In this document: positions 32,733-40,652 of the stretch, in pieces
Numbering within the stretch: position 1 is the first letter of the stretch
Layout of the letters: every line of letters starts with the position of its first letter
Assembly: GCF_019880205.1 (NCBI RefSeq)
Contig: NZ_CP082292.1
Location: 2,108,001 to 2,172,000, forward strand
DNA length: 64,000 nt
Source: Pantoea alfalfae
Lineage (GTDB): Bacteria > Pseudomonadota > Gammaproteobacteria > Enterobacterales > Enterobacteriaceae
Direction: 5' to 3'
Notes under the pieces: model-generated
Told to the model about the DNA's origin: nothing
The model's input: the letters and a program-made list of their open reading frames with translations, nothing else
Databases searched by the model: none
Made by a program: the position numbers and the translations under genes

Positions 32733-35696
32733 ATGCTGGCTCCCCTGATCGATGACAAACAAAAAATTTCGCTGATTGAAAACAGCGGTGTGCAGTTTCT
32801 GGATTTTGGCCTGCAACTCTCAGCTACCCAGGCACGCCGTCAGTTTGTGCGCCAGACCGCTAACGGCCCGCTGCTGCGCCTGAACGTCGATGGCAACAGC
32901 GGTAAATTCATGCTCTACCCGGAAGATGGGGGCGCTGCTGAAGTGGTGCGACCGGAGTCGGATATCGCCCTGGCAGACTCACTCACACTGCTGTCAGCCT
33001 GCTGGCTGCCGCTGCCGATGCTGCGCTGCGCCAGCGGCCGTCGTTTTATCGGCGGCCCGGAAAACTGGGCGCGGATGCGTCTGGTGGCCCTGCCCGCGCC
33101 CGATGCGGCAGGCAATACCCATCGCGTTACTCTGGCCTTTGATACCCGCTGTGTAGCGGAACAGGATGGCGGCGAACAGCTCGGCCTTAGCGCTGCCGAT
33201 GCGCAGAACGGCGTGACCTTTGCGCTGGCCTGGCACAACTACGAGCTGGGCGATTTTCTTGACCTGACCTGGGTTGACGGCTGGCTGCGAGAATCCTTTA
33301 CCGACCGTGTTTCCGATCGCCGCGAACAGGCAATTAATCAGGCCCTGCGCGAGTTTGAGTATCAGGCGCACTACCTCAATCTGCTGGAACTGATGGGCGA
33401 GCAGCTCGACCTCAGCGAGATCCATATCCAGGCCGCCACGCTACAGACCCCGGCGGTCAACGTCGATATCATTCTGGATGTCGGCAATTCTCATACCTGC
33501 GGCATTCTGGTGGAAGATCACCCGGAAGAGAGCAACGGCCTGAAGCAGACCTATGAGCTGCAGCTGCGCGATCTCTCGCAGCCGCATCAGGTGTATAACG
33601 AGCTGTTTGACAGCCGTCTGGAGTTTGCTGAGGCGCGTTTCGGCAAAGCCAGCTTCTCGCTGGAGAGCGGTCGTGAGCAGGCCTTTATGTGGCCTTCCCT
33701 GACGCGCGTGGGACGCGAAGCAAGCCGTCTGGCGCTACAGCGTGTGGGTCTGGAAGGCAGCACCGGCCTCTCCAGTCCACGTCGTTACCTGTGGGATGAA
33801 GCCCGCTATCAGCCAGGCTGGCGTTTTAACACCCCTGGCGATCAGGCTGAACCCCTGGCTTATGCCGCACCCTTTACCACCCTGCTCAACGACGAAGGCC
33901 AGCCGCTTTCCTCACTGGCACCCGACGATCGTCTGCCGGTCTTTTCACCGCACTATAGCCGCAGTTCGCTGATGACCTTTATGCTGTGTGAGCTGCTGGC
34001 ACAGGCGCTGATGCAGATGAACAGTGCAGCACAGCGTCAGCGTATGCCGCAGAGCCACGCGCCGCGTCAGCTGCGCCATGTGATCCTGACGCTGCCGTCA
34101 GCGATGCCGAAGCCGGAGCGCGAAATTTTCCGCCGCCGGATGCAGGAAGCGCTGGCGCTGGTCTGGAAAGCCGAGGGCTGGCTGGCGGACGACGATGACC
34201 TGTCACCTTCTCTGCCGCGTCAGAACCCGAAACCGCTGCCGGATGTGCAGATGGAGTGGGATGAAGCGACCTGTGGTCAGATGGTCTGGCTGTTTAACGA
34301 AACCCAGGTCAACTTTGCCGGTCGCGCCGAAGACTTTTTCAGCAGCATGGCCCGTCCTGATCGCCCGCGCGAGGCCGACGAACTGCCAGGCAAAAGCCTG
34401 CGTATCGCCTCAATAGATATCGGCGGCGGCACCACCGACCTCGCCATCACCCAGTATCGTCTGGATGATGGTCAGGGCAACAACGTCAAAATCACGCCGC
34501 GTCTGCTGTTCCGCGAAGGCTTTAAAGTGGCGGGCGACGACATCCTGCTGGATGTGATTCAGCTATGGATTTTACCGGCGCTGCAGCAGCATCTGCAGAA
34601 AGCGGGCCTGACCCTGGCGGAACCGCTGATGAACAAGCTGTTTGGTCACGACAGCCGCATGGACGGTCAGGCGACACTGCGTCAGCAGGTTACCTTACAG
34701 CTGTTTATTCCACTGGCGCAGGCGGTGCTTGAGCGTTACGAAAACTGGGATCCGCTGGAGAGCCATGCGGAGATCAATGCGCTGTTTGGCGAGCTGGTCG
34801 AGCAGCCACCGGGCGAGGCGGTGCTGGCGTTTGTTAACGGCGAAATTCAGCGCGAACTGGGCGGTAACAGCCGCTTTGACCTGCTGCAGGTGCCTCTGGT
34901 GGTGAGCCTGTCGCTGCTGCATGGTGAGTTTATGCAGCACCGCATGGCGATTATTCCGGCGCTGCGCTCCATGTGTGAAGTGGTGTCGCTCTATCAGTGT
35001 GACGTGCTGCTGCTGACCGGTCGTCCGTCGCGCTTCCCGGGCATTCAGGCGCTGGTCCGTCATCTGCAACCGCTGCCGGGCAGCCGTATTCTGTCGCTGG
35101 AAGGCTATCACACCAGTGACTGGTATCCGTTTAACAAACATGGCCGCATCGACAACCCGAAATCTACTGCAGCAGTCGGCGCGATGCTCTGCCTGCTGGC
35201 ACTGGATCTGCGTCTCAGCAGCTTCTGGTTCCGCGCCGGGGATTTTGAACCCTATTCGACCATTCGCTACCTGGGTATGCTCGATGAAAATCAGGCGCTG
35301 ACGGACGAGAACCTCTGCTACAGCGAAATTGACCTCGACGATCCTGGCTATGCGCTGGATAAAAAAAGCAGTTTCCGTATTCGCGGCAACGTCTGTCTCG
35401 GTTTCCGTCAGCTGGATAATGAACGCTGGCCCGCCTCGCCGCTTTACAGCCTGACGCTGAACGACGCCACGCTGGCGCGTAAAGTAGCCGGTGAGAGCGT
35501 GCTGCGTATTCGTCTGGCCGTCAAAGCCGGTCCCGACGCCGCCGGCCCGGAAAGTCTGGTGCTGAGCGATGCGCGCCTGGACGATGGCACCCGCGTGCCG
35601 CTGGAGCAGTTAAGTCTGAAGCTGAATACCCTGTCGGCGACCGGCAATGCCAATGCGCAATACTGGATTGACAGCGGGAGCGTGTGTAAACGATGA
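32733..35696 (+). CDS. srfB: SrfB, actin/Hsp70-like ATPase-fold protein
   Basis: This 987-residue protein is of the SrfB (putative virulence factor) family. Two phosphate-binding motifs of the actin/Hsp70 superfamily are visible: ILDVGNSHTCGILVE at about residues 247-261 and IASIDIGGGTTDLAITQYRL at about 560-579. They suggest ATP binding. There is no signal peptide or membrane segment, so it is likely cytoplasmic. It starts 2 bp after srfA and overlaps srfC by 4 bp, so the three are tightly co-translated. A working partnership between an ATPase-like SrfB, SrfC and the membrane protein SrfA is inferred. Confidence 0.85.
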   Translation: MLAPLIDDKQKISLIENSGVQFLDFGLQLSATQARRQFVRQTANGPLLRLNVDGNSGKFMLYPEDGGAAEVVRPESDIALADSLTLLSACWLPLPMLRCASGRRFIGGPENWARMRLVALPAPDAAGNTHRVTLAFDTRCVAEQDGGEQLGLSAADAQNGVTFALAWHNYELGDFLDLTWVDGWLRESFTDRVSDRREQAINQALREFEYQAHYLNLLELMGEQLDLSEIHIQAATLQTPAVNVDIILDVGNSHTCGILVEDHPEESNGLKQTYELQLRDLSQPHQVYNELFDSRLEFAEARFGKASFSLESGREQAFMWPSLTRVGREASRLALQRVGLEGSTGLSSPRRYLWDEARYQPGWRFNTPGDQAEPLAYAAPFTTLLNDEGQPLSSLAPDDRLPVFSPHYSRSSLMTFMLCELLAQALMQMNSAAQRQRMPQSHAPRQLRHVILTLPSAMPKPEREIFRRRMQEALALVWKAEGWLADDDDLSPSLPRQNPKPLPDVQMEWDEATCGQMVWLFNETQVNFAGRAEDFFSSMARPDRPREADELPGKSLRIASIDIGGGTTDLAITQYRLDDGQGNNVKITPRLLFREGFKVAGDDILLDVIQLWILPALQQHLQKAGLTLAEPLMNKLFGHDSRMDGQATLRQQVTLQLFIPLAQAVLERYENWDPLESHAEINALFGELVEQPPGEAVLAFVNGEIQRELGGNSRFDLLQVPLVVSLSLLHGEFMQHRMAIIPALRSMCEVVSLYQCDVLLLTGRPSRFPGIQALVRHLQPLPGSRILSLEGYHTSDWYPFNKHGRIDNPKSTAAVGAMLCLLALDLRLSSFWFRAGDFEPYSTIRYLGMLDENQALTDENLCYSEIDLDDPGYALDKKSSFRIRGNVCLGFRQLDNERWPASPLYSLTLNDATLARKVAGESVLRIRLAVKAGPDAAGPESLVLSDARLDDGTRVPLEQLSLKLNTLSATGNANAQYWIDSGSVCKR

Positions 35697-38059
35697 AAGC
35701 GTTAAAACCCCGTCAGCCACAAACACTGGCAAAACGTCTTAGCCTGTTGCAGGACGCCCTGAATAACAGCCTGAACTGGATTGAGACCACACGTGAGCAG
35801 TCGCCGCGTCTGGCGCTGGAAGCCGAAACCCTGACGCTGCAACTGCGCCAGGCGCGCGTGCAGACTCAGGCGCTGGCGCAGCAGGTGGCGCGTCCGGTCA
35901 CGCTGGCGCTGTTTGGCCAGTCGCAGGCAGGTAAAGCCTGGCTGCTGAACGAAATGGTGGCCGATGCCCAGGGCCAGTTAGTCACCCGCATGGGTGATAA
36001 ACAGCTGAGCTGGTTTCAGCATATCAATCCCGGCAACCTCGATTTTGCGACCGCCACTCGCTTCAGCCATCAGCGCGAACCGCTGTCAGGCGAATGGCCG
36101 GTTGAACTGACGCTGCTGAGCGAAGCGGAACTGGTGCGGCTGATGGTCGCCTGTGCCAGAACGTCCACGCCCGACACCGCGCAAATCGACAGCACCCTGC
36201 AGCGCCTGCAGCGTCATCGTCTCACCACGCCGCTGGCCGGTCTGGAAGGCGACGCGCTGGTCACACTCTGGTCCTGGTGCCGCCGTCGCCCGCACCACGA
36301 TGCACGGCTGGATCGCCATTTCTGGCCACAGGCCGTTGAGCTGGCGCCCTGGCTCAGCGTTGACGACCGGGTGCAGCTCTTTTCACTGCTGTGGCCTGCT
36401 CAGCCTGCCCTGAATGAGATGCTGCGTACCCTGCTGCACCTGCGTCACCAGCTGCGTAACAGCAGCCGGGTACTCGCGCCGCTGAGCCTGCTGACCGATG
36501 CGTCACTGCTACCTGCCGAGCAGCTGATTGTGCCCGCCAGTGAGCAGGATCAACAGCAGTCAGTAGAAGTCTGCCCGATGAACGGTAACCGCATCGGCAA
36601 GGCGCAGAACGTGCCGCTGGGGCTACTGGCGCTACTGACGCTGGAGGTACTGGTCCCGCTGAGTTCCACACCGCGAACCGCGCTTTATGATGATGCCGAT
36701 ATGCTGGAGCTGCCCGCGCCGGGTCAGTCCAGTGATGCGGCAACGCAGGAAGATCGTCAGCGCCTGCAGCAGCAGGATCCGCTACGAGCACTGCTGCTGG
36801 AACAGAAACGCGCCCTGCTGCCTGGCTTCTATGCTGCGCGGCAGGCGATTGATCTGTTGCTGGTCTGCACTGCCGCCAGCCAGCGTCAGGATGCTGACCT
36901 TGCCAGCGAAACGCTGCGTGAATGGCAGCGCCACCAGCCTGCCCAGGAATCTGCAGAGAAACCGCGTCTGATCTGGGCGATTACTCCTTTCGATGCCCGT
37001 CATCAGCAGGTCAATGTCGATGAAGCCGTTCAGCGTCAGATGGGACAGCCCGGTCAGCACTGGGGGTCGATGCTGGCACTGGATCGCGCAGGCGTCGATC
37101 GCATGGCGAGCTGGTTGCTGGACGAAATGCAGCCGGAAGCGCGCCGCGACATGTTGCTGGCTCAGCTGGCGCAGATCCAGCACACCGTGGTGGAGCGACG
37201 TCTGCTGCCCTGGACCGAAGCGGGGGCCAGCCCGGAGCAGGCGGCACGCAAACAGAATATCGCCGACACGCTGCTGAAGTGTTTGCAGCATCGCACCGGT
37301 CTGCATGGCGAGCTGCTCGAGCGCCTGCAGCCGCCGCGTGAAGCACTGCGCCAGCTCTGGCTCAATCAGTCGGCCCAGCCAGGCAGCAAACCGGCCACAA
37401 TTCAGGCACCGGAAAATCAGTTTGGCATCGGGTTTGAATTTGATCTGTTCAGCGAAAGTCCGGCGGAAGCGCCGGTTCAGCCGCGTCAGAGTCTGCAGAG
37501 CGCTCAGCAGTATCCGCGTCAGGTGCTGCTACTGTGGCTGGATCATCTGCGCCAGTTGCCGGAAAATCGCAGCCTGCTGGCATTACTTAACGTCGACAAG
37601 GCGACGATGGAGTGGCTGGTTGAAGAGCTGATCACGGCCGGTTTCCGCACCGATATCGCGCAGAAACTGCAGCAGGCGTTGCATGAGCCGGATACGCAGA
37701 GCGTCAGCTATGAATCACGCGCCGATCGTCAGGTGACGCGGGCGATGACAGTGCTGGGGGATTTTGTGGCCTGGCTCGGCTTTTTACAGCGTCCTGAATC
37801 CGAACGTCCGGCCAGCCGGGTTAACCGGGGTCAGGCAATTTTCTCCCGTCCTCCGGCACCCAGCGTCAGCTTCAGTGCCGGTCAGCGCCTGACCAAACTC
37901 TCTGCTGCTCCGGCCAACCACACCGCCTACTATATTTACGACTGGCTGGTGGGGCTGAATCAGGTGATTATTGAAAACAATGGTTATACCGGCGGCGGCG
38001 ACCTGCCGGTGGCGGCCCGTGAAGCGCTGATTGCTCTCCTTAAGCCCCTGCGCACTTAA
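35693..38059 (+). CDS. srfC: SrfC, putative virulence/effector P-loop protein
   Basis: This 788-residue cytoplasmic-looking protein is the third gene of the srfABC operon and overlaps srfB by 4 bp. Near the N-terminus it has a P-loop-like sequence VTLALFGQSQAGKAWLLNEM (residues 69-88), in which Ala replaces the last Ser/Thr of GxxxxGK(S/T). This resembles dynamin/GTPase-type N-termini but is probably weakened for Mg-nucleotide binding. The rest is mainly helical and glutamine-rich. Its stop codon overlaps the convergent barstar gene by 4 bp. Function unknown. Confidence 0.82.
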   Translation: MKALKPRQPQTLAKRLSLLQDALNNSLNWIETTREQSPRLALEAETLTLQLRQARVQTQALAQQVARPVTLALFGQSQAGKAWLLNEMVADAQGQLVTRMGDKQLSWFQHINPGNLDFATATRFSHQREPLSGEWPVELTLLSEAELVRLMVACARTSTPDTAQIDSTLQRLQRHRLTTPLAGLEGDALVTLWSWCRRRPHHDARLDRHFWPQAVELAPWLSVDDRVQLFSLLWPAQPALNEMLRTLLHLRHQLRNSSRVLAPLSLLTDASLLPAEQLIVPASEQDQQQSVEVCPMNGNRIGKAQNVPLGLLALLTLEVLVPLSSTPRTALYDDADMLELPAPGQSSDAATQEDRQRLQQQDPLRALLLEQKRALLPGFYAARQAIDLLLVCTAASQRQDADLASETLREWQRHQPAQESAEKPRLIWAITPFDARHQQVNVDEAVQRQMGQPGQHWGSMLALDRAGVDRMASWLLDEMQPEARRDMLLAQLAQIQHTVVERRLLPWTEAGASPEQAARKQNIADTLLKCLQHRTGLHGELLERLQPPREALRQLWLNQSAQPGSKPATIQAPENQFGIGFEFDLFSESPAEAPVQPRQSLQSAQQYPRQVLLLWLDHLRQLPENRSLLALLNVDKATMEWLVEELITAGFRTDIAQKLQQALHEPDTQSVSYESRADRQVTRAMTVLGDFVAWLGFLQRPESERPASRVNRGQAIFSRPPAPSVSFSAGQRLTKLSAAPANHTAYYIYDWLVGLNQVIIENNGYTGGGDLPVAAREALIALLKPLRT

Positions 38060-38319
38060 TCGATAATCAGGCGCAGTTCGCCCTCCAGCGACTGCGTCGC
38101 CTCTTCCAGCAGCGCCAGCACCGGCGCTAAATCCGCTTCATGCGCAGCATAGTGCTGCAGCCAGACCGTAGCAGGCAGCGCCATGCCGCCCGTCAGCCAG
38201 TCCCATAACGCATCCAGATTATGGCCGAAGCGCTGCGGGCAGCCGCTCTGCTCAGCAAACTGCTGATAAAAGGCCGCACGCGTGGTGAGCTGACGCAGGT
38301 CGAAGGTCAGGTTAAGCAT
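38056..38319 (-). CDS. Barstar-family ribonuclease inhibitor
   Basis: This 87-residue immunity protein binds and blocks barnase-type ribonucleases. The family pattern is clear: LNLTFDLRQLTTRAAFYQQF at the start, then FGHNLDALWDWLTGG, the loop that plugs the RNase active site. It lies 2 bp downstream of the ribonuclease gene on the same strand, the usual toxin-inhibitor order. It should protect the cytoplasm from leaked enzyme. Confidence 0.9.
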   Translation of the reverse strand: MLNLTFDLRQLTTRAAFYQQFAEQSGCPQRFGHNLDALWDWLTGGMALPATVWLQHYAAHEADLAPVLALLEEATQSLEGELRLIID

Positions 38320-38321
38320 AA

Positions 38322-38756
38322 TCAGGGCACCTGTCTGAAGCTGCGGTAGTGGTCGGTGGAGAGGAACACCAGCCCGTCAGAGGAGTATACCAGGCGGTCG
38401 GCGTCGCGGTGACCGCAGCGATAATTCACATCCGCTTCATACCACTGACGGCCCGCACGCGCGGGAAGCCGCTTTTCACGGTTGGTAAAGCGATCGCCGC
38501 CGATAGCTCTGCCCGGCAGTACCTCGCACAGATTACCTGTGGCCGGATTCCAGCCACGCTTACGCGCATCACTTTTAGTGAGGTAGTAGTCCGGTAATTG
38601 CTGGTGCTGCAGCACCCAGCGCGCCACGGTATGGGCGTCAGTCAGGGTGGCGATATCTGCCTGAGAAGGGGCTGAAACAGTGTTCAGATAAGGTTTAAGG
38701 CCGTAGAAACAGGCCGCGAGGACAAGGAAAAGTCCAATCCAGAGTTTTTTTGACAT
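38322..38756 (-). CDS. Secreted barnase-like guanyl-specific ribonuclease
   Basis: This is a 144-residue ribonuclease of the barnase/RNase Sa family, with an N-terminal membrane or signal segment (KKLWIGLFLVLAACFYGL). Family landmarks follow in order: LPDYYLTKSDARKRGWNPAT, LPGRAIGGDRF, GRQWYEADVNYRCGHRDADR with the catalytic Glu, and VYSSDGLVFLSTDHYRSF with the catalytic His. All expected active-site residues appear present, so it should be active. The start is the MSKKLW methionine; the frame runs 41 codons upstream without support. The barstar gene follows immediately. Confidence 0.9.
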   Translation of the reverse strand: MSKKLWIGLFLVLAACFYGLKPYLNTVSAPSQADIATLTDAHTVARWVLQHQQLPDYYLTKSDARKRGWNPATGNLCEVLPGRAIGGDRFTNREKRLPARAGRQWYEADVNYRCGHRDADRLVYSSDGLVFLSTDHYRSFRQVP

Positions 38757-38805
38757 GATGGCATCCGAGACAACAGGACGCAGATAATACCAGTTTTGTG
38801 CGCTG

Positions 38806-38834
38806 AGAAAAGCGCGGGCCAGACAAGCTGGCCC
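38806..38834 (-). terminator. Probable terminator of rarA
   Basis: GGGCCAG-ACAAG-CTGGCCC (38816-38834) lies 9 bp beyond the rarA stop. On the minus strand a GCGCTTTTCTC stretch follows, a short and interrupted T tract. Confidence 0.6.
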
Positions 38835-38842
38835 TGGCGAGG

Positions 38843-39184
38843 TTATGCGGCGTGCGATTCCCCGCTGTGACGACGCCATGCACCCGGCGCGACACCATAC
38901 TGACGTTTGAAGCTGCGGTTAAAGGACTGCTGGGAGTCGAAACCTAACGAGATCGCCACATTGAGAATCGGTTCATCGGTGCTGGTCAGACGATCGGCTG
39001 ATTTCTTCAGCTTCTTAACCCGGATGTATTCACCCAGTGGATAACCGGTGTGCTCTTTAAACATGCGCTGCAGGTGCCATTTGGAGTAGCCCGCGCGCTC
39101 TGAAACGGTATCCAGATCCAGACGTGCTTCGATGTTGTTATCAATCCAGTCGATTAAATCGTGAATAAAAGCATCACTCATCAT
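38843..39184 (-). CDS. rarA: AraC/XylS activator of the SoxS/MarA/RarA type
   Basis: This 113-residue protein is a two-helix-turn-helix activator of multidrug and stress genes. It has HDLIDWIDNNIEARLDLDTV, AGYSKWHLQRMFKEHTGYPL (first recognition helix) and LNVAISLGFDSQQSFNRSFK (second). It resembles SoxS, MarA, Rob and RamA about equally. Its position divergent from oqxAB matches rarA of Klebsiella and Enterobacter, so that name is used. AGGAGA lies 7 bp upstream of the ATG. It probably activates oqxAB from the shared control region. Confidence 0.8.
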   Translation of the reverse strand: MMSDAFIHDLIDWIDNNIEARLDLDTVSERAGYSKWHLQRMFKEHTGYPLGEYIRVKKLKKSADRLTSTDEPILNVAISLGFDSQQSFNRSFKRQYGVAPGAWRRHSGESHAA

Positions 39185-39349
39185 TCCAGTCTCTCCTGTC
39201 GCCATGGCGAAAAGTATTAGTATCAGTTGCAGTTACACTTAAGGGTGGCTGACTATGCCATTTAATGCAAGTTTTATTAGTACATTAAATGCCGCACTGT
39301 TTATAGGGTTTTAGCGCAACTGGTCAGGCTTTCATCGCTCTGCCCCAAA

Positions 39350-39368
39350 CCGCACATAAAGTGTATCT
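39350..39368 (+). promoter_or_regulatory. Weak marbox-like site upstream of oqxA
   Basis: ACCGCACATAAAGTG matches the first half of the Mar/Sox/Rob box consensus (AYnGCACnnW) but the second half only partly. Its position between rarA and oqxA makes it a candidate RarA target. Confidence 0.3.
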
Positions 39369-39418
39369 GTTATTCTTGCAGTTGCCCGCGACGCAAGCCT
39401 ACACTCCCTGCGATTAAT

Positions 39419-39439
39419 TGCAATATTAAAAGTTGCAAA
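39419..39439. promoter_or_regulatory. Paired TTGCAA motifs upstream of oqxA
   Basis: The palindrome TTGCAA occurs at 39419-39424 and 39434-39439, each followed by an AT-rich ATATT-like stretch, about 50-65 bp before the oqxA start. They may be a repressor site. The regulator is not known; OqxR is one candidate. Confidence 0.3.
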
Positions 39440-39485
39440 TATTGGCCTGCAGGTCGTCTTTTATATCTATCGCGGAATAACAACA

Positions 39486-40640
39486 ATGATTACGAACCGG
39501 GTTCGTCAGGGTTTAACCCTCTTAGGGATGGTACTGCTCATCACGCAACTGAGCGGCTGCGATAAAGGTGTGGCGCAAAACGCCCCGCCACCACCGCCTG
39601 AAGTGAGTGCCGCGCCGGTGCTGATCAAGCCGGTCAGCCAGTGGGACAATTTCAATGGCCGGGTTGAAGCGGTGCAGAGCGTACAGCTGCGGCCGCGCGT
39701 CTCGGGTTATATCGACGCCGTTAACTATCGTGAAGGCGATGAGGTCAGAAAAGGTCAGGTGCTGTTTACCATCGATGACCGCAGCTACCGCGCAGCGCTG
39801 GAGCAGGCCAAAGCGGAACTGGCGCGGGCGCGCAGTCAGGCCAGTCTGGCCCGCAGCGAATCAGGTCGCAGCGAGAAGCTGATCGGCACCCAGGCGATTT
39901 CCCGCGAGACATGGGAACAGCGTCGCTCAGCCGCCAGTCAGGCGCAGGCCGATGTGCTGGCCGCTGAAGCTGCGGTCGATATGGCGCAGCTGAACCTCGA
40001 CTTTACCCGCGTCACCGCACCGATTGATGGCCGCGCCAGCCGGGCGATGATCACCGCCGGTAACCTGGTGACCGCCGGCGACAGCGCCAGTGTGCTGACT
40101 ACGCTGGTGTCGCAGCAGCAGATGTATGTCTATTTCGATGTCGATGAGAACACCTTCCTGAACTATCAGGCGATGGCGCGTCAGGGCCAGCAGCGCCATG
40201 CGCTGCCGGTTGAGATTGCGCTGGTCGGCGAACAGGGTTTCCCGCACCAGGGCAAAATTGATTTTCTGGATAACCAGCTGACCGCCAGTACCGGCACCAT
40301 TCGTATGCGCGCCCTGCTCGACAATCAACAGCGGCAGTTTACGCCTGGCCTGTTTGCCCGCGTACGTCTGCCCGGCAGCGCACAGTTTGAGGCGGTGCTA
40401 ATCGATGATAAAGCGGTATTGACCGACCAGGATCGCAAATATGTCTACGTGGTGGATGGTGAAGGTAAAGCGCAGCGGCGCGATATTCAGCCCGGCGCAA
40501 TGGCAGATGGCCTGCGTATCGTTAAATCGGGTCTGCAATCCGGTGACAAGGTGATCATCGCCGGTCTGCAAAAAGTCTTTATGCCCGGCATGCCGGTCAC
40601 AGCTCAGCAGGTCGCCATGCGTGCGGCAACCGCTCAATAA
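39486..40640 (+). CDS. oqxA: OqxA, RND efflux periplasmic adaptor lipoprotein
   Basis: OqxA links the inner-membrane pump OqxB to an outer-membrane channel for efflux of quinoxalines, quinolones, chloramphenicol and similar drugs. The 384-residue protein has a lipoprotein signal ending LITQLSGC (the cysteine lipidated), a biotinyl-lipoyl half (RVSGYIDAVNYREGDEVRKG), a coiled-coil hairpin (about 100-165) and the beta-barrel (FTPGLFARVRLPGS). Wording follows Klebsiella OqxA closely (QSVQLRPRVSGYID, LDNQLTASTGTIRMRALLDN). It is divergent from rarA and 12 bp before oqxB, in one operon. Confidence 0.92.
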   Translation: MITNRVRQGLTLLGMVLLITQLSGCDKGVAQNAPPPPPEVSAAPVLIKPVSQWDNFNGRVEAVQSVQLRPRVSGYIDAVNYREGDEVRKGQVLFTIDDRSYRAALEQAKAELARARSQASLARSESGRSEKLIGTQAISRETWEQRRSAASQAQADVLAAEAAVDMAQLNLDFTRVTAPIDGRASRAMITAGNLVTAGDSASVLTTLVSQQQMYVYFDVDENTFLNYQAMARQGQQRHALPVEIALVGEQGFPHQGKIDFLDNQLTASTGTIRMRALLDNQQRQFTPGLFARVRLPGSAQFEAVLIDDKAVLTDQDRKYVYVVDGEGKAQRRDIQPGAMADGLRIVKSGLQSGDKVIIAGLQKVFMPGMPVTAQQVAMRAATAQ

Positions 40641-40652
40641 TTCGAGGCCGCT

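Noticed and set aside
38843-39184. Naming the small AraC-type protein SoxS or RamA
   Set aside because: Sequence similarity to SoxS, MarA, Rob and RamA is about equal by eye; the oqxAB-divergent position favours RarA.
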